Assembly: GCA_019347785.1 (NCBI GenBank)
Contig: JAHWKQ010000003.1
Location: 1-25,681 of the forward strand
Source of the DNA: Actinomycetota bacterium
GTDB lineage: Bacteria > Actinomycetota > Nitriliruptoria > Euzebyales > Egibacteraceae
Direction of reading: 5' to 3'
DNA: 25,681 nt
Within the stretch, counting starts at the first letter, position 1. Every line of letters starts with the position of its first letter. Below are positions 1-7,431 of the stretch, piece after piece. The notes under the pieces are model-generated. The model saw nothing but the letters and a program-made list of their open reading frames with translations, did no database searches and had not been told where the DNA came from. The translations under genes were made by a program, and so were the position numbers.

Positions 1-345
1 GAGGCGGACGCCCGCCGCGACGACCCCTCCTACGCGGGTCTGGGGTTCGAGACCGTCACCCATTCCGGCGGCGACGCCCGGGCCCGCCTGGACCAGCGGC
101 TGGCCGAGGCCGACCAGGCCCTGCGCCTGGCGGCACGGGCCCGGGCCCGGGGCCGGCTGACCGAGCCGGACCGGGTCGAGGGCCCGCGGGGCGGCCGGGT
201 CGGAGACAGGACGCCCAGCGGCGTGCTGGTCGACCTGCTGCCCGGCCTGCTCGAGGGCCTGGAGTGGGGGCAGGCGGTCACGACGATCACCAGCCTGGAC
301 CTGGACATGCGGGAGGCGGCGCCCACGCCCGCGGAGGCGCGCTGA
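1..345 (+). CDS. NuoD-like (49 kDa / hydrogenase large-subunit family) complex I subunit, C-terminal part
   Basis: The frame is open from the first base and ends at TGA 343-345, giving the last 114 residues of a gene that starts outside the window. The segment GDARARLDQRLAEADQALRL resembles the helical part of NuoD-type proteins (GD-x-x-AR followed by an E/Q-rich helix). VEGPRG matches the conserved 'V-E-x-P-R-G' strand, and the tail ITSLDLDMREA resembles the usual 'SLD...GE' terminus of NuoD. NuoD forms the quinone pocket with NuoB and NuoH in the peripheral arm. The tail is poorer than a canonical NuoD and continues some 15 residues past the SLD motif, as in the divergent NuoD-related proteins of second nuo clusters. 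The stop overlaps the ATG of nuoH (TGATG), so they are coupled. A group 4 hydrogenase-like large subunit is the alternative. The family call rests on short motifs. Confidence 0.6.
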   Translation, partial: EADARRDDPSYAGLGFETVTHSGGDARARLDQRLAEADQALRLAARARARGRLTEPDRVEGPRGGRVGDRTPSGVLVDLLPGLLEGLEWGQAVTTITSLDLDMREAAPTPAEAR

Positions 346-1283
346 TGCAGGTGGCCCACGCGCCCTGGTGGCTGGGAGCCCTCGTCGTCGTCGGCACCCT
401 GGCCGTGGGCTCCTACGCGGTCGCGGCGCTCCACGAGCTGCTGGCGACGGCCGTCGCCGGGGGAGGGGTCAGGGTCGGCGAGGGCGTGGCGGCGCCCTGG
501 CGTCGTGCCGCGCTGCTGCTGCGTCAGGAGCGCACCCGCACCGAGGCCCCCGATCCCATCACCTGGGCGCTGGCGCCGGCGCTGTACGGGGGGCTGGCCG
601 CCCTAGCGCTCACCGTGGTGCCCCTGTCCAGCACGTTCGCGGTCGCCGACTTCCGTACCGGGATCGTCGTCTGGGGGGCGGCCGAGGCCCTGGCGATCGT
701 GGCGATCTTCCTGCACGGCTGGTCGCCGAACTCGCTGTTTCCGCTGGTCGGCGCCTACCGCTTCGTCGCGCTGGCCCTTTCCTACGAGCTGTTGTCCATG
801 TTCGTGCTGATCGCCGCGGCCCTGCCGGCGGAGTCGCTGCAGCTGACCGACATCGTGGCCGCCCAGCACGGGCTGTGGAACGTCGTCAGGCAGCCGCTGG
901 GGCTGCCGCTGTTCCTCGTCGTCAGCCTCGGCGTGACGTTCTGGGGCCCCCTGGACCTGGCCGACTCCTCCGACCTCGCCGGCGGCACGAGCGCCGAGGC
1001 CTCCGGTGGCCAGCGGCTGTCCTGGCAGCTGGCCCGCTGCGCGATGCTGTTCTCCTTCGCGGCGATGGGCGCGACCGCCTTTCTCGGCGGCCCGCTCGGC
1101 CCGTGGCTGCCCGGCCCCCTGTGGCTGCTCACGAAGACCGTGGTCGTGCTCGTGATCCTCGTGGGGCTCGGCCACGTGGTGGGGCGGGTCCCGCCCGAGC
1201 GGTTCGTGGCCGTGGGCTGGGGACTGCTTCTGCCCCTTGCCTTCCTCGACCTGCTCGTCGCCGGGCTGGAGGCGCTGCCATGA
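345..1283 (+). CDS. nuoH: NADH-quinone oxidoreductase subunit H (divergent)
   Basis: This 312-residue hydrophobic protein is the membrane subunit that contacts the quinone and links the peripheral arm to the proton-pumping membrane arm. ATG 345 overlaps the preceding stop. The stretch GWSPNSLFPLVGAYR (about residues 125-139) matches the NuoH motif GW-x-SNS-x-x-x-LG-x-x-R, and SYELLSM (146-152) matches the conserved SYE. The cytoplasmic loop that is normally NRAPFDLxEAESELVGG reads FWGPLDLADSSDLAGG (199-214): proline, DL and GG survive, but the acidic EAESE run becomes DSSD and the Asn-Arg pair is lost. The early loop also lacks the usual R-x-GPNR. Length is near the short end of the family. 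The gene overlaps nuoJ by ATGA. The identification is firm from motif and position, although the protein is clearly divergent. Confidence 0.88.
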   Translation: MQVAHAPWWLGALVVVGTLAVGSYAVAALHELLATAVAGGGVRVGEGVAAPWRRAALLLRQERTRTEAPDPITWALAPALYGGLAALALTVVPLSSTFAVADFRTGIVVWGAAEALAIVAIFLHGWSPNSLFPLVGAYRFVALALSYELLSMFVLIAAALPAESLQLTDIVAAQHGLWNVVRQPLGLPLFLVVSLGVTFWGPLDLADSSDLAGGTSAEASGGQRLSWQLARCAMLFSFAAMGATAFLGGPLGPWLPGPLWLLTKTVVVLVILVGLGHVVGRVPPERFVAVGWGLLLPLAFLDLLVAGLEALP

Positions 1284-1846
1284 GCGCGTTCCTCGTCGAC
1301 CTGGCCTTCTGGGTCTTCGCCGTCGGGGCGGTGTGGACCGGCTACCGGGTGTTCCGCACCGACTCGATGGTGCGCGCGTCCTTCCTGCTGCTGGCCTCCC
1401 TGGTCAACGTCGGGGCGATCATGCTGCTGTTGTCCGCCGAGTACCTGGGCTTCGCCCTCATCTTCATGATGGCTCTGGAGATGATGGTCATGGCCCTGTT
1501 CATGGTGATGTTCATGATGAACCCGGCGGGGCTGAACCCCATGGTCATGGTCCACCAGAACCGGCTGTCCGCCGTGGCCGGCTTCGCGGCCTTCCTCGGT
1601 CTGTCGGCCGTGGGGGTCCTCGCCGACTTCCCCGACCGTCCGGTCCCGGAGCCCGTCGGTGTCGTGGCGCGGCTGGGCGAGGAGCTGCTCGGCGACTCCA
1701 TGCTGGTGTTCGAGTCGGTCGGCGTGCTGCTGCTGGCCACGATGATCGGCGCGGTCGCGCTGTCCAGCCAACGCGGCCGCTACGGCGCGGCCGACGAGGG
1801 CTCCGAGCCTCCACCGATGGTCCCGCGGGAGGGGGGCGCGCGGTGA
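1280..1846 (+). CDS. nuoJ: NADH-quinone oxidoreductase subunit J
   Basis: This is a membrane-arm subunit of complex I, 188 residues, with about five hydrophobic segments. Its start codon overlaps the nuoH stop (ATGA). The N-terminal half (FWVFAVGAVWTGYRVFRTDSM, then LLLASLVNVGAIMLLLSAEYLG) follows the NuoJ pattern of one helix, a short polar link and then the A/S-E-F/Y-LG segment. The third helix is very methionine-rich (IFMMALEMMVMALFMVMFMM, about residues 65-84) and carries a glutamate where canonical NuoJ has the QVLVYVGAIMVLF pi-bulge helix. The C-terminus is polar and proline-rich. The position between nuoH and nuoK supports the call. nuoI, which usually lies between H and J, has no room here. 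Confidence 0.85.
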   Translation: MSAFLVDLAFWVFAVGAVWTGYRVFRTDSMVRASFLLLASLVNVGAIMLLLSAEYLGFALIFMMALEMMVMALFMVMFMMNPAGLNPMVMVHQNRLSAVAGFAAFLGLSAVGVLADFPDRPVPEPVGVVARLGEELLGDSMLVFESVGVLLLATMIGAVALSSQRGRYGAADEGSEPPPMVPREGGAR

Positions 1847-2148
1847 CGCTGCAGACGCTGCTGGTGGTCTCGGCGGCGCTGGTCGGCGTGGGCGTGTACG
1901 GGGCGCTGTCGCAGCAGTCGTTCGTCATGATCATGATGGGCCTGGAGCTGATGCTGAACGGGGTCATGCTCGCGGCCGTGGCCTTCTGGGCCCTGGCCGC
2001 CGCCGGCACGCCCAAGGGTCAGCTGCTGACGATCGTGGCCATGGCCGTCATGGCCGTCGAGATGGTGATCGGCTTCGCGGTCGTCGTGGCCGTCTACCGG
2101 GCCCGCCAGGTCGACATGACCGACATGCTCGACGAGCTGAAGCGCTGA
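1843..2148 (+). CDS. nuoK: NADH-quinone oxidoreductase subunit K
   Basis: This 101-residue, three-helix membrane-arm subunit carries part of the proton path. The GTG start at 1843 overlaps the nuoJ stop (GTGA) and is preceded by a strong purine tract (ggaggggg). The two buried glutamates of NuoK are present: GLELMLNGV (about residues 30-38) and the third-helix AVEMVIG (about 73-79), equivalent to E36 and E72 of the E. coli protein. The N-terminal segment GVGVYGALSQQSFVMIMM matches the family's GxYG...RN-x-x-x-x-LM pattern. Length matches the family (about 100). The TGATG junction couples it to nuoL. Confidence 0.93.
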   Translation: MTLQTLLVVSAALVGVGVYGALSQQSFVMIMMGLELMLNGVMLAAVAFWALAAAGTPKGQLLTIVAMAVMAVEMVIGFAVVVAVYRARQVDMTDMLDELKR

Positions 2149-4070
2149 TGCTGTGGGCGCTGCCCCTAACGCCGCTGGCGGCGGGCCTGGCCATCTGGCG
2201 CACGCGTCCCCCACGGCGTGAGCGTCTGACGCTCGGCACGGCGGGGGCCCTGGCCCTGCTGGTCACCGCCGGCATCGCGGCCTGGGCGGCGTGGACCCAC
2301 CCCGGGGCGGGCTACGGCTGGGCCCCCGGCGTGACCCTGCTGCTGGGCGTGGACGACGTCGCCGGCGTGGTCGCTCTGCTCGTGCCGCTCGTCGCGGCCC
2401 CGATCGTCGTGTACGCGGCGGCCCACGAGCGACGGCGGGGGCTGGCCCGTCTGGTCGGCCTGCTCGTCGTGTTCGTCGGCGCGATGGAGTTGCTCGTCGT
2501 CGCCGAGGACCTGTTGACGCTGCTGATCGGCTGGGAGCTGGTCGGCGCCGTCTCCTGGGGCCTCATCGCGCACGAGTGGCGGCAGGCCGACAGGCCGCGT
2601 GCCGCGGCCCACGCCTTCAACACGACCCGCTTCGGTGACCTGGGCCTGTTCCTGGCGGCGATGTCCGCCTTCGCGGGCGCCGGCTCGCTGGGCTACGCAG
2701 ACCTGGGAGGGCTCGACGGCCCGCTGCTGCACGTGACGGTGGGCGGCGTCGTGCTGGCCGCCGCGGCGAAGTCCGCGCAGGTGCCGTTCTCGCCCTGGCT
2801 GTTCTCGGCGATGGGCGGCCCGACGCCCGTGTCCGCCCTGCTGCACGCGGCGACCATGGTCGCCGCGGGGGCGTACATCCTCGCCCGCCTGCACTCCTTC
2901 CTCGATCTCGTGTCGTGGTTCGCGCCGGTCGTCGTCGGGCTCGGCCTGGCCACGGCGCTGGCGGGCGGGGTCGTGGCGTGCCTGCAGCCGCATGCCAAGA
3001 AGCTGCTGGCCGCGTCGACGTCGGCCCATTACGGCCTCATGTTCGTGGCCGTCGGCGCGGGGTCGACCGCCGCGGGGATCGCCCACCTGGTGACCCATGC
3101 GGCCTTCAAGTCCCTGTTGTTCCTGGCGGCCGGGGTCGCGATCACCGCCGGCGGCGGCGAGCTGCTGGGACGCATGCGCCTGGGCAGCCGGCTGCCGGTC
3201 GTGGCCGCGCTCACGGCGGTGGGCAGCCTGGCCCTGGCCGGCGTGCCGCCGCTGTCGGGCGCGTGGACCAAGGAGGTCGTCCTCGCGGCGGCCGGCGAGT
3301 ACGCGCCGTGGCTGGGGATGCTCGTCGTCGCCGCCGGCGGGCTGTCGGCCTTCTATGCCGCGCGCTTCCAGTTGCTGGCCTATGGGCCGATGCCCGGTGA
3401 CGCGCGCGACCACGGCCCCACCCGCGGCGCGGTCGAACCGTGGGCACTCGGGGTCCTGGCACTGGCCGTCGCCGGCCTCGGCGCGTTGTGGCTGCCCGGC
3501 GGCCACGAACTGGCCTCCCACCTGCTGGGCGAGGAGCTGCCGACCGGCGCGACGTGGGAGCTCGTCGCCTCCCTGGCCCTGGTCGGGGCCGGCGTGTACG
3601 CCGCGGTCAACGCCGACCGGGGCGAGCGCCTGGCGACACTGGGGTTGTCGCCCCGGTCCGCCGGGGTCGCCGACTGGCTGGGCCTCCCGGTGCTGGCCAG
3701 GGCCGCCGTCGTCGGGCCGACCCTGGGCCTGTGCGCAGCGCTCGCCCGCTTCGACGACCGCGTCGTGGACGCCGGCGTGCGCGGGGCGGCCGGCCTCGGC
3801 GGGGTGGTGTCGGCCGGGCTGGCTCGCGCCGACGACCGTGTCGTCGACGCCGGCGTCCGCGGCACGGCGAGGCTGGCCTCCGCCGTGTCGCGCCTGCTGT
3901 CCACCGCCGGCGAGCTGGGGTTCGACGGTCTCGTGCGCGGGCTCGCCGGGGGCATCGCCGCGACCGCGCGCGACAGCCGCCGCCTGCAGACCGGCATGAC
4001 CCATCACTACTACGTGCTCGTCGCGTGCGGCCTCGTCGCGCTCGTCGCCGCGACGGCGATCTGGAGGTAG
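2148..4070 (+). CDS. nuoL: NADH-quinone oxidoreductase subunit L
   Basis: This 640-residue antiporter-like subunit forms the distal proton channel of complex I. Channel residues are intact: E130 in WELVGAVSWGLI, R161 and D164 in TTRFGDLG, K208 in AKSAQVPFSPWL, H233 in PTPVSALLHAATMV, and later lysines in HAAFKSLLFLAAG and SGAWTKEVV. The N-terminus is shortened and opens directly in the first helix (MLWALPLTPLAAGLAI). The C-terminal part carries two copies of a 26-residue unit (see the repeat entry) before the final helix, where NuoL proteins place the amphipathic connecting region; RLQTGMTHHYY is the usual 'QTG...YY' signature before the last helix. The ATG overlaps the nuoK stop. Identification is certain. 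Confidence 0.96.
   Translation: MLWALPLTPLAAGLAIWRTRPPRRERLTLGTAGALALLVTAGIAAWAAWTHPGAGYGWAPGVTLLLGVDDVAGVVALLVPLVAAPIVVYAAAHERRRGLARLVGLLVVFVGAMELLVVAEDLLTLLIGWELVGAVSWGLIAHEWRQADRPRAAAHAFNTTRFGDLGLFLAAMSAFAGAGSLGYADLGGLDGPLLHVTVGGVVLAAAAKSAQVPFSPWLFSAMGGPTPVSALLHAATMVAAGAYILARLHSFLDLVSWFAPVVVGLGLATALAGGVVACLQPHAKKLLAASTSAHYGLMFVAVGAGSTAAGIAHLVTHAAFKSLLFLAAGVAITAGGGELLGRMRLGSRLPVVAALTAVGSLALAGVPPLSGAWTKEVVLAAAGEYAPWLGMLVVAAGGLSAFYAARFQLLAYGPMPGDARDHGPTRGAVEPWALGVLALAVAGLGALWLPGGHELASHLLGEELPTGATWELVASLALVGAGVYAAVNADRGERLATLGLSPRSAGVADWLGLPVLARAAVVGPTLGLCAALARFDDRVVDAGVRGAAGLGGVVSAGLARADDRVVDAGVRGTARLASAVSRLLSTAGELGFDGLVRGLAGGIAATARDSRRLQTGMTHHYYVLVACGLVALVAATAIWR
3753..3908 (+). repeat. Two tandem 26-residue units in the C-terminal region of NuoL
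   Basis: Two in-frame units start at 3753 and 3831, 78 bases apart. Each begins DDRVVDAGVRG (11 identical residues) and then diverges while keeping an A-x-L...VS pattern. Single 'D-x-x-VVDG-x-V-x-G' segments are usual in NuoL at this place, so this looks like a local duplication lengthening the region ahead of the last transmembrane helix. Synonymous codons differ between the copies, so it is not recent. Confidence 0.8.
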
Positions 4071-4076
4071 AGGCGC

Positions 4077-5564
4077 ATGCTCACCGCCGCCATCTTCGTG
4101 CCCCTGGCCGGGGCCGTCGCGCTCGCCGTCGGGCGCGGCTGGCGGGAGACGACCGCGCGCGTGTTCGCGATCGCGGTCACGGCGGTCCCGCTGGCCTTGA
4201 TGGTGGCCGCGTGGCTGCGGTTCGACACCGGCGGCACGGCGCTGTTCCAACTCGTCGAGGAGGCGGCCTGGATCCCCACCCTGGGTGTCGGCTACCGCGT
4301 CGGCGTGGACGGCATCGCGCTCCCGCTCGCCGCCGTCACGGCGCTGGTGTTCATCGCCTCGGTGGCCTACCCGGTGGACACCAAGGACCGGCCGCGCCAG
4401 TACTACGCCTGGCTGCTGTTCCTCGAATGCGTCTCGCTCGGGCTGTTCCTGGCGCTGGACCTGCTGCTGTTCTACGTCTTCTTCGACCTGAGCCTGGTCG
4501 GCATGTACTTCCTGATCGGCGAGTGGGGCCACGGGCAGGCCCGGGCCGCGGCGCTGAAGTTCTTCCTGTTCACCTTCGCCGGGTCGTTGACCATGCTGCT
4601 GGCCATCCTGGCGCTGTACCTGGCGACCGACCCCTTGACGTTCGACATGGCCACGATCATCCGGCAGCAGCCGCTGGCCGGGGAGGGGGCCCGGGCCGGG
4701 CTGGTGCTGCTGGGCCTGGTCGTGGGGCTGGGCGTCAAGACCCCGCTCGTGCCGGTGCACACATGGCTGCCGCCCGCCCACGTCGACGCGCCGGCGCCGG
4801 CGTCGGCCATCCTCGCCGGCGTGCTGCTGAAGATGGGCACCTACGGGCTCATCCGCCTGCCCTTCGCGATGATGCGCGAGACCTTCCAGCGGTACGCGGG
4901 CGTGCTGGCCGTGGTCGCCGTCGTCAGCATCCTGTACGGGGCGCTGGTCGCGCTGGGCCAGGCCAACCTGAAGCGGCGGATCGCCTACACCTCCGTCAAC
5001 CACATGGGCTACACGGTCCTGGGCGTCGCCGCGGCCGGGGCGCTGCTGTCGGGCGAGGAGGCGGCCCGCGGGTTCGCGATCGCCGGCGCCACCGTCGAGA
5101 TGGTCGCCCACGGGCTCATCACCGGCGCGCTGTTCCTGATCTGCGGGTCGTTCTGGCAGCGGGGCCATGAGTACGACCTCGACGCGTACGGCGGTCTGGC
5201 CTCCGAGGCGCCCTCGCTGACCGGCGCCACCGTGGTGGCGGCCTTCGCCAGCCTCGGGCTGCCGGGGCTGGCCGGGTTCGTGGCGGAGTTCCAGATCTTC
5301 GTCGGCGCGTTCGCCGTCTACCCGGTGCTCGCCGGGTTGGCGCTGCTGGGCGTGCTCGTCACCGCGGCGCTGTTCCTGCAGCTGCTGCAGAAGCTGTTCC
5401 TGGGCGAGCTGCCCGCACGCTGGTCGGGCTTCCGCGACCTGGCGCCGGCCGAGGCCGCCGCCCTGGCCGGGATGCTGGCCTTCGTCGTCATCATCGGCGT
5501 CTACCCCCGCTGGCTGCTGGACGTGATCGCCAGCGCCGGCGCACTGCTCGTGGAGGCCCCGTGA
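4077..5564 (+). CDS. nuoM: NADH-quinone oxidoreductase subunit M
   Basis: This 495-residue antiporter-like subunit forms the second proton channel of the membrane arm. ATG 4077 follows the purine tract ggaggtagagg at good spacing and lies six bases after the nuoL stop. GVDGIALPLA (76-85) is the characteristic NuoM N-terminal motif. K221 and H228 lie in KTPLVPVHTWLPPAHVDAP, and LKFFLFTFAGSLTMLL matches the family helix. The helix that normally reads FFExxLIPMYFLIG here reads FFDLSLVGMYFLIG, so the key transmembrane glutamate (E144 in E. coli) is aspartate D137. Length matches the family. It overlaps nuoN by GTGA. Confidence 0.96.
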   Translation: MLTAAIFVPLAGAVALAVGRGWRETTARVFAIAVTAVPLALMVAAWLRFDTGGTALFQLVEEAAWIPTLGVGYRVGVDGIALPLAAVTALVFIASVAYPVDTKDRPRQYYAWLLFLECVSLGLFLALDLLLFYVFFDLSLVGMYFLIGEWGHGQARAAALKFFLFTFAGSLTMLLAILALYLATDPLTFDMATIIRQQPLAGEGARAGLVLLGLVVGLGVKTPLVPVHTWLPPAHVDAPAPASAILAGVLLKMGTYGLIRLPFAMMRETFQRYAGVLAVVAVVSILYGALVALGQANLKRRIAYTSVNHMGYTVLGVAAAGALLSGEEAARGFAIAGATVEMVAHGLITGALFLICGSFWQRGHEYDLDAYGGLASEAPSLTGATVVAAFASLGLPGLAGFVAEFQIFVGAFAVYPVLAGLALLGVLVTAALFLQLLQKLFLGELPARWSGFRDLAPAEAAALAGMLAFVVIIGVYPRWLLDVIASAGALLVEAP

Positions 5565-6976
5565 GCATGCCGGTCGGCGACGTCACGCCCGAGATCGTCC
5601 TGATCCTCGGGGCCGCCGTGACGTTGGTGTTCGCGTTGGCCGCCCCCCGCCGCCTGCAGTGGGCCGGGGCCGTGCTCGCCCTGCTGACGATCGCCGCCGC
5701 GACCGGCGCCACCGCCCGTCTCCTGGGCGACGCCCCGGCCCTGACGTTCTTCGGGACCTGGGCGCTGGACGGCGCGGCGCTGTGGGGCAAGCTGGTCGTG
5801 CTCCTGGCCGCGGCGGCCTGCGTGGGCCTGTCCCCGGAGTGGTTCCGCACCGACCCGCGACACGGCGACTATTACGTCCTCCTGCTGCTGGCCACGCTGG
5901 GGGCCGCGCTCATGGCCGGGGCGGCGGACACCATGCAGCTCGTCGCCGGAGTGCTGCTGTCGTCGGTCACCGGCTACGTCCTCGCGGCCTTCCACCGCCG
6001 CTCCGCGCTGTCGGTCGAGGCGGGCATGAAGTTCTTTCTGATCGGCGGGTTCACCAATGCCCTGCTCCTGTACGGCGTCGTGCTGCTGTTCGGGCTGACC
6101 GGCTCGACGCTGTACGAGGCGACGCAGGCCGAGCTGGGCCGGGGCGCGGACCCGGTCGCCCTCGTCGCCGCCACCGGGCTGGTCGCCGTGGGGCTGGCGT
6201 TCAAGCTGGGGGCCGTGCCCGCCCACGCCTGGATGCCCGACGTCGCCCAGGGCGCGCCCGCCCCCTCGGCGGCGTTCCTCACCGTCGTGCCCAAGGTCGC
6301 CGCGCTGATCGCCTTCGCCCGGATCCTGAGCGTCCTGCCGCCCGACGTCGTCGGCTGGCGCCCGCTGGCCGCGGTGCTGGCCGCGGCCACCATGACCCTG
6401 GGCAATCTCGCCGCCCTGTGGCAGTCCGACCTCCGGCGCCTGCTGGGGTGGTCGTCGGTCTCGCAGTCCGGGTACGCCCTCATGGCGGTGGTCGCGGTCG
6501 GCCGCAGCCCGCTCGCGCTGCCGGCCCTGCTGTTCTTCCTGGCCGCCTACGCGTTGGCCAACCTCGCCGCGTTCGGCGTCGTCACCGAGCTGCGCGGACG
6601 CACGGAGCTGGACGCGTACGCGGGGCTGGCCCGCCGGCGCCCCGCGCTGGCCGCGGCGCTGATCATCAGCTTCCTGTCCCTGGTCGGCATCCCGCCGCTG
6701 GCCGGGTTCACGGGTAAGCTCGCGCTGTTCGGCGCGGCCATCGCCGCCGGCTACGCGTGGCTCGCGGCCCTGGCGATCGCCAACACGGTCGTGTCGCTCT
6801 TCTACTATCTGCGCGTGCTCGGCCCCGTCTACTTCGACACGGCGCCCGACCCCGTCCCCGTCCTCGGGCGCTGGGCGTCCGTGCCGACGCTGGCGGCGGC
6901 CACCGGCGTGGTGGTGGCCGGACTGGCCGCCGAGCCCGCGTTGGCAGCCTTCTCCCGGGCCCTGCTGCTGCCGTAG
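5561..6976 (+). CDS. nuoN: NADH-quinone oxidoreductase subunit N
   Basis: This 471-residue antiporter-like subunit forms the third channel, next to NuoK. The GTG at 5561 overlaps the nuoM stop; an in-frame ATG at 5567 is the alternative start. Family motifs are the LxVEAGMKFFLIGGFTNALLLYG helix pair (about 150-172), FKLGAVPAHAWMPDVAQGAP with K215 and H222, and VVPKVAALI with K245. The transmembrane glutamate expected in 'GxELLSLxxY' is absent: the equivalent stretch is GVLLSSVTGYVL (130-141), with leucine at the site. The last family helices are present, ending in a short hydrophobic tail. This is the last nuo gene; the ArsR gene begins 10 bases downstream. Confidence 0.94.
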   Translation: MSMPVGDVTPEIVLILGAAVTLVFALAAPRRLQWAGAVLALLTIAAATGATARLLGDAPALTFFGTWALDGAALWGKLVVLLAAAACVGLSPEWFRTDPRHGDYYVLLLLATLGAALMAGAADTMQLVAGVLLSSVTGYVLAAFHRRSALSVEAGMKFFLIGGFTNALLLYGVVLLFGLTGSTLYEATQAELGRGADPVALVAATGLVAVGLAFKLGAVPAHAWMPDVAQGAPAPSAAFLTVVPKVAALIAFARILSVLPPDVVGWRPLAAVLAAATMTLGNLAALWQSDLRRLLGWSSVSQSGYALMAVVAVGRSPLALPALLFFLAAYALANLAAFGVVTELRGRTELDAYAGLARRRPALAAALIISFLSLVGIPPLAGFTGKLALFGAAIAAGYAWLAALAIANTVVSLFYYLRVLGPVYFDTAPDPVPVLGRWASVPTLAAATGVVVAGLAAEPALAAFSRALLLP

Positions 6977-6986
6977 TGGTCGTGTC

Positions 6987-7337
6987 GTGACGCCGGAGGG
7001 GGCACACGCGCACCCGGTCGATCCCGAGCGGGTCGCGGCTGCGCGCCGCCGCGTCATCGACACGGCCGAGGGCGAGCGACTGGCGGAGCTGTTCCGGCTG
7101 CTCGGCGACCCTGTCCGCACCCGGGTGCTCTACGCGCTCAACGCCACCGACGAGCTGTGCGTGGGCGACATCGCGCTCAGCCTGGAGGTCCCGGAGTCGT
7201 CGGTGTCCTATGCGTTGCGCATCCTGCGCACGGCCGGAGCGGTCCGCACCCGCAGGGCGGGGCGGCTGGTCTACTACCGGCTGGCGGACGGCTTCATGGA
7301 CCGGCTGCTGGAGATCGCGCGGGGGCGTCCCGGGTGA
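6987..7337 (+). CDS. ArsR/SmtB-family transcriptional repressor
   Basis: This 116-residue winged-helix regulator starts at GTG 6987, ten bases after nuoN, so it is probably on the same transcript. Residues 31-55 (RLAELFRLLGDPVRTRVLYAL) are the family's N-terminal helix pair, 66-82 (LEVPESSVSYALRILRT) the recognition helix, and RAGRLVYYRLAD the wing. The metal-site motif ELCVCDLA reads ELCVGDIA, keeping C58 but losing the second cysteine. The alternative alpha-5 site (D-x-H...H) keeps D101 but has Phe at the first His. A small His pair (HAH, 7-9) lies at the N-terminus. Family membership is clear; the inducer cannot be deduced and may not be a metal. Its location between nuo and ccm suggests control of respiratory genes (inference). 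Confidence 0.88.
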   Translation: MTPEGAHAHPVDPERVAAARRRVIDTAEGERLAELFRLLGDPVRTRVLYALNATDELCVGDIALSLEVPESSVSYALRILRTAGAVRTRRAGRLVYYRLADGFMDRLLEIARGRPG

Positions 7338-7385
7338 GCGGAGCTCGCCTGAGCCCGACCGTGGGGCGCGCTGCTCCGCCGGCCG

Positions 7386-7403
7386 GCCGGGCGTGTGCCC
7401 GGC
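7386..7403. promoter_or_regulatory. Perfect GC palindrome (candidate operator or hairpin) between arsR and ccmA
   Basis: GCCGGGC (7386-7392), four bases GTGT, then GCCCGGC (7397-7403) give a perfect 7-bp inverted repeat. It lies 49 bases after the arsR stop, 28 bases before ccmA, and overlaps the candidate -35 of ccmA. It could be an operator for the adjacent ArsR protein or a hairpin attenuating nuo-arsR read-through. No T tract follows, so a standard intrinsic terminator is not supported. Confidence 0.4.
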
Positions 7404-7423
7404 TCGATGCGGGGCGATAGGCT
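7394..7423 (+). promoter_or_regulatory. Candidate promoter of the ccm operon
   Basis: TAGGCT (7418-7423) fits the TAnnnT -10 pattern of housekeeping promoters in GC-rich actinobacteria. A poor -35 (TGTGCC, 7394-7399) lies 18 bases upstream. Transcription would begin near 7430, directly ahead of ATG 7432, implying a leaderless or nearly leaderless ccmA message. This agrees with the absence of a Shine-Dalgarno sequence there. Confidence 0.35.
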
Positions 7424-7431
7424 GACCCCGA

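Noticed and set aside
2166..5168. A 1000-codon open frame antisense to nuoL and nuoM
   Set aside because: The translation is Q/H/R/G-rich with no hydrophobic pattern or motifs. Long antisense frames are expected in very GC-rich genes, and the plus strand is certain.
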